A DNA stretch of 64,000 nt, taken from Stenogyne calaminthoides (taxonomy: Eukaryota > Streptophyta > Magnoliopsida > Lamiales > Lamiaceae). This document shows positions 1-10,575 of this stretch, piece after piece. Numbering within the stretch: the stretch's first letter is position 1; every line of letters starts with the position of its first letter. The position numbers were made by a program, and so were the translations under genes. The stretch covers positions 21,239,554-21,303,553 of the forward strand of contig JBBCBC010000024.1 in assembly GCA_037126765.1 (NCBI GenBank), read 5' to 3'. The notes below the pieces were generated by a model that saw nothing but the letters and a program-made list of their open reading frames with translations, did no database searches and was not told the origin of the DNA.

Positions 1-1522
1 ACTAGTTCTAGTTCTTTTTTCTCGTACTCGATTCCTGATTCAATTGTGAATGCTGTTGATACCGATATTTCGGGTATTCAATAAAATCCTTTACTTTCCT
101 GTCAAAAAAAATATTCAACGTGTGCATAAAATTGATCTCACTATCTAGAAAACTCCATATACATATAAATTGAATCATCAAATAAAAGTATACAAATTTA
201 GTACATGTTAATCATGAAATACATCTAAAATCAATAAGCAAATTATATAACCAAGTAATTAATAATGATATAAAGAAATTAAAATAAATAATTTGTATTA
301 GTAAATTTAGAGTTATAGTAGAGTAAAATAAACAAATAAAAAAGAAGAAGAAATTGAGCTGCATATATTTAAAAATGTTAAAAGATATTAGAAAAAAAGA
401 TTAGATATTATTGTACACTATGTATTCAAAGTGATAAAAGAGAGAATAAGCTCCCTCCTTAATTGTACCCCTAATGTATATAAAACCTAGTTGAAAGAAA
501 AAAGAAAAAAAATATATACAGTAAAAACCCCCTATATAGAAATAAACTCTCTATGAGTAATAAAAAATCGCGGTCCCAACTTGAGACCAATTATATTTAA
601 AAATAAACTCCACATTGTAATAAGACATATTCTTTTCTGGACCCGTTTTAAGGATTTATGCCTCCATATAAGAAAAAATTACATTATATATAAAAATTTA
701 TATATAATTATAATTAAGATAATCTAAAATATTTAGTTATGATTAATTGTGATGACATTTTAATTTTATATCTTGTCAATACATCCTTCAACTTGCGTAT
801 ACGTAGTAACTTGTCTTCATAGACATCTTCTTATTGAAGTCAAAATAATTACATAATTTAATATTAAACAAACATTTATACACGTGTGAGTAATACTAAT
901 AACTATGATTTAGTTCCACGTACATAATACACCAACCTTTAGGTAAGAAATATGCGGGGACTATAGAGGTGACACGTGGAACCACAACTTTGTGGTGGCT
1001 AGTGCGCGTAAGGGACACCTATGCTATGAGTCAGGGCTGACGTGGCCACGTGGTAGTGGGTCCCACCACAAGTGTATTTTCAACGACAGCTAGATTTTAC
1101 GTCGACACTAGCGGTGGATATGCTGTCCCACTAAACACCTTTATTTCTTAATTACTAATTTAAACAACATTTTTCATGCATGGATAAAAACATTATTTAA
1201 GGAAGCAAATGGAGGAAGGTGGGAGCAGACTGATCAAGACTATGAAATGATTTTTTATATTTTATATTTATTGATAATATTTTAAGACAAAAATTTTGTA
1301 AGCCCCCGTCCCATCCGATCCACTAGGTTGAAAAAAATTACGGGAATTTACGGATCATTTGCGCAGTTTAAAATGGATTAAATAATTTTTTTAAAAATTT
1401 GCTTAAGATAAAATTTAAAAATTCGCTAAATGTTTATGTTATTTATAAGACAAATTTGTTTTATCACAAGTATAATATTAACTTACTGTAAAAATAAATT
1501 ACACATACATATTGTTGTGTTA
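1..1522. other. AT-rich intergenic DNA
   Basis: Low-complexity AT-rich sequence with no coding frame that resembles a protein. The only structured part is a slightly GC-richer stretch at about 950-1130 containing several ACGT cores (listed separately). Confidence 0.7.
881..1052. promoter_or_regulatory. Cluster of ACGT-core (G-box/ABRE-like) motifs
   Basis: CACGTG palindromes occur at 881-886, 973-978 and 1047-1052. There is also CCACGT at 916-921 and ACGTGG at 1040-1045, which abuts the last palindrome. Plant bZIP and bHLH factors bind such cores, and paired ABREs are typical of ABA- or light-responsive promoters. No gene is visible on either side within the window, so a promoter role is inference. 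A chance cluster or part of an undetected element remains possible. Confidence 0.3.
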
Positions 1523-1827
1523 CTCCCTCCATCCCGGATTTAATGACACATTTGCCAAAAAGGTCTATTTCGAATTCATTGACACATTTCCTAAAAAGGA
1601 TACAAAACAACTACATTATTTTAAATTTATCCCAAAACATCTAAAAAGTTACTCACATTGTCATTATTTTTTCCATACTAAAGTCAACTTTATTCTTTTT
1701 TATTTACATCACATGTCATTACTTTACCATTTATACCTTCACAAAAATCAACTTATAATAATAAACAACGCTCTCATTAAACTCCGCGCAAACAGTAAAT
1801 ATGTCATTAAATATGGGACGAAGGGAG
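1523..1827. mobile_element. Stowaway-type MITE (Tc1/mariner-derived)
   Basis: The left end CTCCCTCCATCCC and the right end GGGACGAAGGGAG are inverted repeats (11 of 13 matches), flanked by TA on both sides (1521-1522 and 1828-1829). The element is about 305 bp and non-coding; a 120-codon open frame running through it is incidental. Stowaway elements are moved by mariner-like transposases supplied in trans. Confidence 0.85.
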
Positions 1828-1829
1828 TA

Positions 1830-3003
1830 CTATATATACACATATATGTTACTGTAAAGATAAATGTATATTAATGTATGAATAAAACCATCCCTCTATT
1901 TCATCTGGATCTCTTTCTATTTTTATTTGTTTCTCCTTCTGACCTGTGATTAGCTGTTTTAAATAAAGACCCTAACCACCATATTACACTGTTGAATTAG
2001 TAAAAAAAAAATTTTTTCTCTCTGTCACCACATAGTAACACATATTTACTCTTACATTAATACATATTTATCTTTATAGTGAGAGCTAGTTTTCTTATTT
2101 TGTACAGGAAAATCTCCCATGTTTTAAAGTTCGATCTCTTTTACTCAATCAAAAGTAAAACTAAATTATTACTCCATAATTCAGCTAGAGATATAAACGC
2201 ATGGTATTGGGGTGTGTTTTTGCCAAGTCAGGATCTCTTGTTATATAGTAGTGTAACATATTTTATTAGATCATATAATATATGTAATGTGCATGTCCTA
2301 CAATATTTACAAATATGCGAATATCACCCTAACATAAATATTTAACCAATTTAAAAACTTATATTTATTCAAGAAAAATAATTTTTTTCCTTCTAAAATC
2401 TCAAATAATTCCTTCTAAAATATCATACCAAAATCTAAGCTAGGGAAAAAAAATATATATTGAAAAAAAGGGAAAATCATTCACTCTATTTGAATGATAT
2501 TAATATATTTTTATGTAAAATTTTATAATTTTATTTTTACAAATTTATTATTGGGTAAAATATTTAGATTTTTACAAAATTTATAAAGTTTTATGACTTT
2601 TTACAATTATTAATAACATACAAACTTTAAATTAATTAAATCAAGTTTAATTATAATTACATACAAATTTTATATTAAAACGTAGTGCTAATTTTATGTG
2701 TATTTATCAAGTTCGCTTGTACAATTTTATAATATTTTTAAATAGCAAAGTGACTTTCATATATTTATCTTATAACATATAACATACGTTGTCAGTTTTT
2801 CTTCAATTTTAGATTTATACAAGCACGACCCCTGCGTACTATGTGAGATGAAAAATATGTTTTATATTATTAATTTTAAATTAAATACTTCAAATATTTA
2901 ATTAATTTAATTATTTTAATTATAGACGTATTTTTTATTTTTTAATATTGTATGTGAATATTTTCATTTACTTTTTATTCTAAATTATAAATTTTAGAGT
3001 ATC
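1830..3003. other. AT-rich intergenic DNA, nothing recognised
   Basis: Very AT-rich sequence with short random open frames only. No protein similarity, repeat array or RNA gene could be recognised on either strand. Confidence 0.65.
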
Positions 3004-3005
3004 TA

Positions 3006-3243
3006 CTACCTCCGTCTCCGGAAAAACGTGCACACCTACTTTATTATCGAGTTTTTGTGAGCGAGTTGTTTATTAATATTTCAAATGATAAAGTAATTTT
3101 TAAAGAGGAGTATTATAGATCTACCTCTCATCTATTGCATGCATCTTTAAAAATTATTTTATCATTTCAAATACTAATAAAAAACTCGCTCGCAAAAACA
3201 CGTGAAAACAGTAAACGTGCACGTTTCTTTGGGACGGAGGGAC
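3006..3243. mobile_element. Stowaway-type MITE, second copy
   Basis: The termini CTACCTCCGTCTCC and (reverse complement) GTCCCTCCGTCCC form inverted repeats with TA at 3004-3005 and 3244-3245. Further in, the arms continue to pair through ACGTGCAC and a GCGAG-containing segment, so most of the 238 bp can fold back. The element at 41618-41854 shares the internal ACTCGCTCGCAAAAA-type arm, so the two look like the same family. Confidence 0.8.
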
Positions 3244-4106
3244 TATTAAATATGATGTATTTGTGCAAAGAAGAATAATGGATGAAGGGAGTCGTAGACT
3301 ACGAAAAAATCATAGGGAATAACCTAGAAAAATAGAATGATATGGATTAAATTAGATTAATTAATATTGAGACTAAAAGTTATAACATAAATAAGTCAAA
3401 ATTCATAAAATTTAACAGTAATGATGGGGAATATTTACGTTATCCAATGGGATAAGGACACATGGAAATATGACCACACATTGTAAAGATTGAAGAATAC
3501 TTACGTGAGTCAAACTAATGAAAGAAGGAGCTTGGGCTGATAAGCCCAAGATCCTGGTAGGCGAATAGATTAGAAAGGCCCGTAGCTAAGGGGCCTGGAG
3601 GAAGGCAAAGCCTAACAGAGTGGAACGAGCTAAGAAGATAGGCCTAGAAGGATAACTTGGGCCCTAGACATTGAAGACTCAAATAGTTGGGCCGAACTGG
3701 GTTGATCTACCAAGATTGGGCCCAGGGAGGCTGGCCCCAAGAACTTCGACCTCGATCCGAGATACACCTCTGAGGACTTAATGGGGATGATTGGTGGAAT
3801 CAAAGACGAATCTTGGCCGTTGAGAGAAGAGGATATCAAGGGTCAGGGAGCTAGGATCCGCGTGAACAAAAAGAAGTGGGTTGAGGGGTTAGTTCCGATA
3901 TTTAGGGGAGTTATACGTAGGATATTAGTAGTTTCGAAATTTATGGAACTATGGGATGAGAATAAAGGACCTAGATGGAGGGTGGGTCCTTGAGAAAAGG
4001 GAGAGGGAGACATGGGAGTAAAAGGGGAAGTCCCGAGAAGAGAGGGGTCGAGCAACAAACACACGATTAAAATGTGGATTGAGGGAAAAACCGCAAAAAG
4101 GAGGGA

Positions 4107-4114
4107 TATAAATA
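4107..4114 (+). promoter_or_regulatory. TATA box, upstream copy, Gypsy-1 5' LTR
   Basis: TATAAATA in GGGATATAAATATCTC. It corresponds to 24388-24395 in the 3' LTR. Placement inside the LTR fits the U3/R promoter that would drive the genomic RNA. Confidence 0.7.
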
Positions 4115-4211
4115 TCTCGTCCAGGTATCACAAAGACACACAAGCACTTGCTTTTCCCCCAAACACACGATTAAAACGTGGATTGATGGGAAAAACTGCA
4201 AAAAGGAGGGA

Positions 4212-4219
4212 TATAAATA
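4212..4219 (+). promoter_or_regulatory. TATA box, duplicated copy, Gypsy-1 5' LTR
   Basis: Second identical TATAAATA, 105 bp downstream of the first, created by the tandem duplication. Confidence 0.7.
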
Positions 4220-4489
4220 TCTCGTCCAGGTATCACAAAGACACACAAGCACTTGCTTTACTTATACACTTATTTTTGGGCTATTTGATCTGATATTTGA
4301 TTTAAATTAAGAGTGATAACTGACTTAAGCGTCGGAGAGCCCACGCCGGGACCCCCCGCGTGTTTATTTCAGGTGATTGTGTTGCATTGGAGATTTTTAC
4401 ACGATCAAAGCTCTAAGTTTTTCAGGATTCAACACTTGAACTCTCGTTGAATTCCAGGTCATACCTCGACCATTTTTTTCCACACCAAA

Positions 4490-4509
4490 TTGACGCCGTC
4501 TGTGGGAAC
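4490..4509 (+). other. Primer-binding site of Gypsy-1
   Basis: TTGACGCCGTCTGTGGGAAC begins 2 bases after the 5' LTR. It closely resembles the TTGGCGCCGTCTGTGGGAA-type tRNA primer sites of plant Gypsy elements, with one G-to-A change. I cannot confirm which tRNA it matches. Confidence 0.75.
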
Positions 4510-4575
4510 ATTGGGCTAAAGGCGTGAGCTTAAATCCAGTGTTTCCAGAACAAATCTTCTTTGAGAAGTTGCGAG

Positions 4576-6505
4576 ATGGGTGGTGATCAACCCAGTCAAT
4601 AGGTTCCTACCGGAAATCTCGGGAAGGATCTCAACCAACCTCTACGGTGTCCCCTCTTTTCGGGATGCCTCCTGCAGGTAGGGGAATGACCTCACCAGGG
4701 CCTCCTTCGACATTTATGGGAGACGCCCGTACAGCTGGGAGGGGGAATACATCTATGCCCTCTCCATCTAGAGCTACAACAGACTCTACCCCCGTGGTGG
4801 GCAGATTTCAACACCTCCAGGGATGGGACGAGGGGGAGAGGGACCAACGCCAGTCCCTCAACCTCAGGGTCCTACACTAACAAGTAGCTCCAAGGAGATG
4901 CCACACACCACGCCACCAAACCCTATGGTGGTGTCAGTTAACATGGACCAGCTTAGCGACCTGGTGGCCAAGGAAGTGGAGAGCACCTTTGCTGGAAGAA
5001 AAAATACCCGCCGGCAACCGTTGGGTAATGGAGGAGATTCGAGGGAGCGGGGGAGTCAGATTCCTCACGATCACACTGGGCGAAGACAGGGAGAGGAGTC
5101 TCATGCAGATCAAGAGGGACCTCGAGGAAGAAATACTCAGGAGGAAGGAGTTCCATCAACACGGAGCGGAAAAGAGAGAGTAGGGGGTCGAGATAGCCCA
5201 CCTAGGAAAATAGAGACAATGGACATGGAGGAGAGTTCTTATCCAACGTACGAAGAAGGAGTCAGCCATCAGCTGTTGTCCCTTCGGAAAGAAATGGAGA
5301 CGATGAGAAAGCAATTGAAACAAGTAAGTGATGCTAGACCGTTGCTGGTTGTCAGTTTTCTGAGGATATTTAAGCGATGAGGAACCCTTTAATTTTAAAC
5401 CTTTGACATTTGAATATGATGGAACTACTGATCCTTATGAGCATTTGGTTCATTTTGAGAATGTTGTTTTATTACATCGATATGGGGAGGGGGTGAAGTG
5501 TAGGGTCTTCCTAACCACTCTATCCAAAGCCGCTCAACAATGGTTTAGCCAGTTGGGCCCAAACAGTATACACTCATTTGCAGGTTTTAGCCAGATATTT
5601 CTACATCAATTTGCTAGTGCTAGGAGACAACCAAGAGCAACCCTGACTCTTTTCAACATGAGGCAGGGGGAGAATGAAAGCTTAAGGGAATTCTTAAAGC
5701 GATTTAATCAGGACGCCCTGGAGGTTCCAATAGCTACTCCAGAGGTGAAAATCAATGCTCTGACCAATGGATTGCGGGATGGATATCTATTTTCATCACT
5801 CGCCAAGAAACACGTGACATCCTTCGACGACCTATTAAATAGGTCAGAGAAGTATGTCACCCTGGAGGAGATCAGGAAAGCCAAGAAGGCTGAGACTAAG
5901 TCAACATATGGTGATAAAAGGAGGGAATCAGATGCCTAGAAAAGTAAGAATGAGAGTAAGACTGAATCCAGATCGGAGGCTCGAGCAGAACCAACACGTT
6001 CTTATAATGGCCCTTGACCTAGGTTTGAGAAATACACCCCCTTGAAAATCCAGCCTGCGGAAGTCTTGGAGGTGGTAGGAGATCTCCCAGAAATGAAGTT
6101 TCCATGGTCCAGAGCAAGAGGACCAACGAAACCAAAGTCAGACAGGTTTTGTCATGTCCATAATGATTATGGTCATGAACTAACCAATGTTTTCATTTGA
6201 AGGATGAGATTGAAAGGATGATCCAAGCGGGTGACCTGAAAGATTTTGTGTACAGGGATAGACAGAGTTCTCGAGGGAGTAAGAAGAGAGAACAAGAGGA
6301 AAAGACTGAGGATCGAGACAAAAGGAGGAAAGAGGAGGTTGAAAAGCCCCCTGCACAAAAAATGGATTTAATCCAGATCATAGTGGGAGATCCAGCTGTT
6401 GGTGACTCTTTCCGAGCTCGAAAGAAAAGTTTTCGCGAATTGGAAACAGGTCTCAAGAGAGAGATGATGGAAATGACGGAAATAAAGGAAGTCGGAGAAA
6501 TGTAG
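4576..6505 (+). pseudogene. gag: Gypsy-1 gag polyprotein region (broken)
   Basis: Gag is the structural protein of the virus-like particle that packages element RNA in the cytoplasm. The first ATG after the primer site (4576) opens a frame that hits TAG within ten codons and then shifts frame near 4650. A low-complexity Ser/Pro/Arg-rich N-terminal part reads to about 5380. The core Retrotrans_gag domain follows at 5397-5939, with PLTFEYDGTTDPYEH, CRVFLTTLSKAAQQWF and SLREFLKRFNQDAL as landmarks. A zinc-knuckle-like segment (CHVHNDYGH then TNQC) at about 6150-6200 is split by a one-base shift. A Lys/Glu-rich linker to about 6505 leads into protease. At least three frameshifts and one C-to-T-type nonsense codon (CAG to TAG) are visible. 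Family assignment is secure; exact limits are not. Confidence 0.85.
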
Positions 6506-6571
6506 GCAACTCCACGAATCTCATTTGGCCCCGAGGATGGAGGGGGATCGAGAGAACCCCATACTGATGCC

Positions 6572-7060
6572 TTGATAATAACAACTGACATTGCAGGATA
6601 CGATGTAGCCAGGATCTTCATGGACACAGGAAGCTCGACTGATATTATGATGTGGGATTGCTATAAGAGAATGGAGCTGAATGCAAAATTGCAACCTGTA
6701 GAGACGTCTCTTTACGGTTTCACAGGAGGGGTTGTCCAGCCCCTTGGCCAGGTTACCTTGCAGGTCGGGTTGGGAGAATATCCTAGAAGAATGGTCCTGA
6801 TGTTGAACTTCCTCATCGTGCAAGCACCTGCGTCCTACAATGTGATATTTGGGAGGCCAATGTTGAACGCCTTTGAAGCCGTAGTCTCCACTTATCACAT
6901 GAAGATGAAATTTTCAGTTGGAGAAGAGGTAGGAGAGGTTAGCGGAGATCAAACCCTAGCAAGAAAATGTTACGTAAAATTTGTATGTGTGGCAAATAAG
7001 AACACGCAAGGCAAACTAGAAAGAATCAAAGGAGAGGATCCTGAAATGAAAAAAAACTAA
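6572..7060 (+). pseudogene. pol: Gypsy-1 aspartic protease
   Basis: The retroelement aspartic protease cleaves the Gag-Pol precursor. The catalytic DTGSS motif lies at residues 18-22 of this open stretch (VARIFMDTGSSTDIM). The flap and second half follow, with VVQPLGQVTLQVGLG, then YNVIFGRPMLNAF and STYHMKMKF, the usual end of plant Gypsy protease domains. The frame is open for 162 codons and then stops before RT, whereas intact elements read through. The protease core itself looks undamaged. Confidence 0.88.
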
Positions 7061-7244
7061 GTTACTGGAGGAAGAGGAGCCCGTGAAGATGCATGGCTGA
7101 TGAGGAATTGATGGCGATCGAGCTAAACCCGGGGAAAGTTGGATACTCTACTAGGATTGGGACACAGATGAGTGAGGAATTAACTAGGAAGCTGATCGAG
7201 GTTCTGAGAAGGAACGCGAATATCTTGCCTTCTCACCTGAGGAC

Positions 7245-8248
7245 ATGACAGGGATTCCCCCAGATGTGGCTATGCATTATCTTAATGTAAAGCCAGGATC
7301 AAAACCGGTGAAACAGAGATTGAGACACTTCGGACAGGAGAAGGATGATATTATCAAGGAAGAAGTAGGGAATCTGCTGAAAGTTGGACATCTTGAACCC
7401 ATGGATTTTCCCGAGTGGATGGCAAATGCGGTACTAGTTTCGAAAGGTGCAGGAAAGTGGAGAATGTGCATCGATTTCAGGGACCTGAATAAAGCATGCC
7501 CCAAAGATCACTATCCCTTGCCACGGATTAACCAGCTTGTGGACTCGACCTCAGGCTTTGAGTTGCTAAGCATGATGGACGCATACCAAGGATACCACCA
7601 AATACAGTTGTTCCCCGAGACAAACCTAAGGTCAACTTTATTGCTTCGTGTGGTACTTTTGCATATGTTAGAATGTCTTTTGGATTAATTAATGCAGGAG
7701 CCACTTATCAACGGATGGTTGATAAGATGTTCCGTAGACTATTGGGACGTAACATGGAGGTTTACGTAGATGATATGTTGGTTAAAAGTGTGAAAGTAGA
7801 AGGACATATAAGAGACTTGGAGGAAACTTTTGTCTTGATTCGAGCCAATGGGATGAAACTCAACCCAACAAAATGTTCCTTTGGCGTGAGGTCAGGTAAG
7901 TTTCTGGGATACATGGTGACTTAGCGGGGCATTGAAGTTAATCCCGTGAAAGTGCAGGCAGTATTGGATATGCAGCCTCCTACTAATATCAGGGAGCTGC
8001 AAAGACTGAATGGGAGAATTGCGGCCTTGAGCAGGTTCATTTTCAAATCAGCGGATAAAAGCCTCCACTTTTTCAGGTTGCTGAGAAAGGGGACGAGGTT
8101 CGCCTGGGACGAGGAATGCCAAAAACCTTTTGAGAGTTTGAAGGAACACCTAGCTCAACTACCTCAGTTGGCTAAAACCGATGGTTGGAGATGTACTATA
8201 TCTCTATTTTTCAGTGGGAGAAACCTCTCTCAGTTTGGTATTAATTAA
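7245..8248 (+). pseudogene. pol: Gypsy-1 reverse transcriptase (frameshifted)
   Basis: This domain would copy element RNA to DNA. Fingers and palm motifs are clear: WRMCIDFRDLNKACPKDHYP, MMDAYQGYHQI (first catalytic Asp), then after a frameshift near 7670 MSFGLINAGATYQRMV and YVDDMLVKS (catalytic YVDD at about 7765). The thumb/connection part (LNPTKCSFGV, GKFLGYMVT, RELQRLNGRIAALSRF) continues past an in-frame TAG at 7922-7924, where relatives have Gln (CAG). The two frames overlap by a few bases, so a single small indel is enough to explain the break. Confidence 0.9.
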
Positions 8249-9186
8249 AGAGGAAGGAGCGGCACAAAGGTCAATCTATTATGTGAGCAAAGTGATCCAG
8301 GGAGCTGAAGTTAGATATTCGGAGACAGAGAAAGCAGCGTTGGGTCGTCACGGTCACCGCAAGGAGGCTAAGGCCTTATTTTTTTTTCCGCATAAGATAA
8401 TTATCCGGACTAATTATCCTCTAAAACAGGTGTTAGGTCGATCTAATTTATCAGGAAGGATGGTCAAATGGGCTGTAGAACTTGGAAAATACGAAGCGGA
8501 CTTTGAACCAAGGAGAGCAATAAAGGCGCAGGCCTTGTCCGATTTTATACAGGAGACTACCCGCCCCGAGCCTAAAAAGGAGTGGCAGGTATATGCTGAC
8601 GACTCGGTTACAATGACTGGCCGTGGTGCAGGTATACTCATCATAGACCCCTACGGAGGAGAGTTACAGTTCGCAGTCCGGTTCGAATTTCATACCTCAA
8701 ATAATGGAGCTGAGTATAAAGCCCTGATCCGAGGAGTAGAAATGGTTGCAGAAATGGGAGGCCATCGAGTAATCATTTATACAAATTCTCAATTGGTAGC
8801 CTAACAGGTGAAAGGAGAATACTTGGCCAAAGATGAGAGGATGATGCTATATCTGGAAAGGGTAGTAGAAGCAAGAAACAAATTCCAAACTTTTGAGGTA
8901 AGGCAGATCCCCCGAGAAGAGAATATGAAAGTGGATAGCTTGTCAAAACTGGCTAGCTCGGTGGCCGTGGAAGAAGGAACCACCATCACGATCCTGAGTG
9001 CAGAAAGAGAGGCAATCTTTCCTTTGGTGTTTACCATTGAGGAAGAAAACGATTGGAGAACGAAGATTCGGAGAGTTTTGGCTGGGGAAGACCCTCTCAG
9101 GCGAAGGAAGGAAAGGCGTAATGGAGAGCACGATTCGCATAATAATCGAGGATACTTGAAGAAGGCGTTCATTCACACAACCATAC
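8249..9186 (+). pseudogene. pol: Gypsy-1 RNase H and linker (catalytic residue lost)
   Basis: RNase H removes the RNA strand during reverse transcription. The first acid is in WQVYADDS, the second in NNGAEYKALI (relatives have NNEAEYEAL). The third expected Asp of Y-T-D-S-Q is Asn here (YTNSQLVA), a change expected to inactivate the enzyme. A TAA ends that segment at about 8804 where relatives have Gln, and the next segment resumes at once with VKGEYLAKDERM. The linker to integrase reads to about 9172 in a changed frame (REENMKVDSLSKLAS). Confidence 0.85.
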
Positions 9187-10334
9187 TTGAGATGCTTGTC
9201 TGTGAATGAAGGGGAGTATATACTGAGGGAGATACATGAAGGATGTTGTGTAGATCATGCAGGTTCCCGATCTATAACAAGGAAAGCGTTGAGAGCAGGA
9301 TATTTTTGGCCGACTATGGCTAGAGATGCAAAGGAGTTGGTGAAAAAATGCGAGAAATGCCATAAGCATGGTCCTCTGATCCATGTTCTGCGATCAAGAA
9401 TGAGAAATGGCGATAAATGCGTCGTCGTGCGGTTTGCCGCGGATGGGGGTTGACTTTGTGGGCCCCTTTCCCAAAAAGCAGGCGAATGGAGAAAGTTTTC
9501 GATAGTAGCCATTGACTACTTGACAAATGGGTAAAAAAATCATCGCTCCTTAGCCAAGATTGATGAGAATAACGTAATTAGATTTTTGTTGAGAAATATT
9601 TGTTGCAGGTTTGGAGTACCGAAGATACTGGTATCCGACAATGGTACTCAGTTTAATGGAGCAATAGTTCAAGATTGGTATGAAGAAATGGGGATTACCC
9701 AAAGATTTACTTCTGTAGCCCATCCTCAAGCAAATGGGCAAGTGGAGGTAACCAACGGGACCATTGTGAATGGAATCAAGATATCTTCAAAAGAAGATGA
9801 TGGACAAGTCCGGAGGAGATGGGTTGATGAACTTGAAGCGGTTCTAAATGGGCTTATCAAACCACCCGAGAGAAGCAAATTGGATCACCTTTTCACGATG
9901 GTATATGGAGCAACCGGTATAAATCTTTAGTGCCTTGTATCGTCCTCAAATGATTCGCAAAAGGAGGGGAAGTGGGGATTAAGTCTCATAGACTTCTGCA
10001 TTTCGAGGAAGAACGCAATGAGGCATTGATGCGAGAAAATTTATACATGCTTGAGGAGGAAAGAGAAATTGCCCACCTAAGGGCGGAGAAGTATAAAAGC
10101 CAGGTGAAGGCCGCGTATAACAAGAAGGTTAGTTTGAGGAAATTCGAGGGGGGTGACCTGGTCCTTCGAAGGGTCGATGCCTTGAAACTTACTGAAAAAC
10201 TGGAAGCTAACTGGGAAGGTCCCTACAAGGTTACGCAAGCCTTGAAGGGAGGAGCATACAGATTGCAAGACATGGAAGGGAGACAGATAGCTCGCCCTTG
10301 GAATGTGTGCAACCTGAAGATGTTCTTTGTTTGA
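9187..10334 (+). pseudogene. pol: Gypsy-1 integrase (frameshifted)
   Basis: Integrase joins the cDNA to chromosomal DNA. The HHCC zinc domain is visible as REIHEGCCVDHAGSRSITRK ... YFWPTMARDA ... CEKCHKHG (9187-9380). The DDE core is damaged between about 9400 and 9590, where the GVDFVGPFP segment sits next to stops. It is then clear as FGVPKILVSDNGTQFNG (second Asp) and HPQANGQVEVTNG (third acid, Glu) at 9586-9930. The C-terminal part after a shift at about 9930-9972 has VLRRVDALK and LEANWEGPYKV, ending with the stop at 10334. The Asn/Glu landmarks are retained, but several stops rule out a working protein. Confidence 0.88.
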
Positions 10335-10350
10335 AAAGACCTGCATCCTC

Positions 10351-10369
10351 GAGGAAGCAGGGGGGAGTT
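10351..10369 (+). other. Polypurine-tract-like site just after Gypsy-1 pol
   Basis: GAGGAAGCAGGGGGGAGT is followed at once by TGATAG, about 20 bases after the integrase stop. The true polypurine tract before the 3' LTR has the same layout (purine run, AGT, TGATGG). It may be a second plus-strand primer site or a relic of an older element border. Confidence 0.4.
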
Positions 10370-10575
10370 GATAGTTTATTTTCCAATTGTTTTCTTTTTT
10401 AGCTTCACCGGTACTTTTTTTCCCTGCTTATAGGTTTTCCACTGGGTTTTACTATAAGGAGGTTTTGATCAGGATGGCGTAGATCTAAGTGATGTATGAT
10501 CTATGTTGATTTACCTTTTACCATATCAATGAAGCATTTGTGTTGTGAAATTGAGGATTTATGAATTATTTGAGT

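Larger units (their letters stand above)
4057..4264 (+). repeat. Tandem duplication of LTR core promoter
   Basis: Positions 4057-4160 and 4161-4264 are near-identical copies, each starting AAACACACGATTAAAA and running through the TATA box to CAAGCACTTGCTTT. The 3' LTR carries only one copy, so the duplication arose after insertion or in the 5' LTR only. Confidence 0.9.
3422..4487 (+). repeat. 5' LTR of Gypsy-1
   Basis: Begins TGATGGGGAATATT and ends CCACACCA. It matches 23700-24662 along its length apart from small changes and an internal duplication of about 104 bp (4057-4264) that makes it longer than its partner. It holds two TATAAATA boxes where the 3' LTR has one. Confidence 0.93.

Noticed and set aside
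1512..1874. 120-codon open frame
   Set aside because: It lies across a Stowaway MITE, is AT-driven and has no recognisable domain.
6193..6627. 144-codon minus-strand frame in Gypsy-1
   Set aside because: It is the reverse of the Lys/Glu-rich gag linker. Low-complexity Ser/Leu composition marks it as a shadow.
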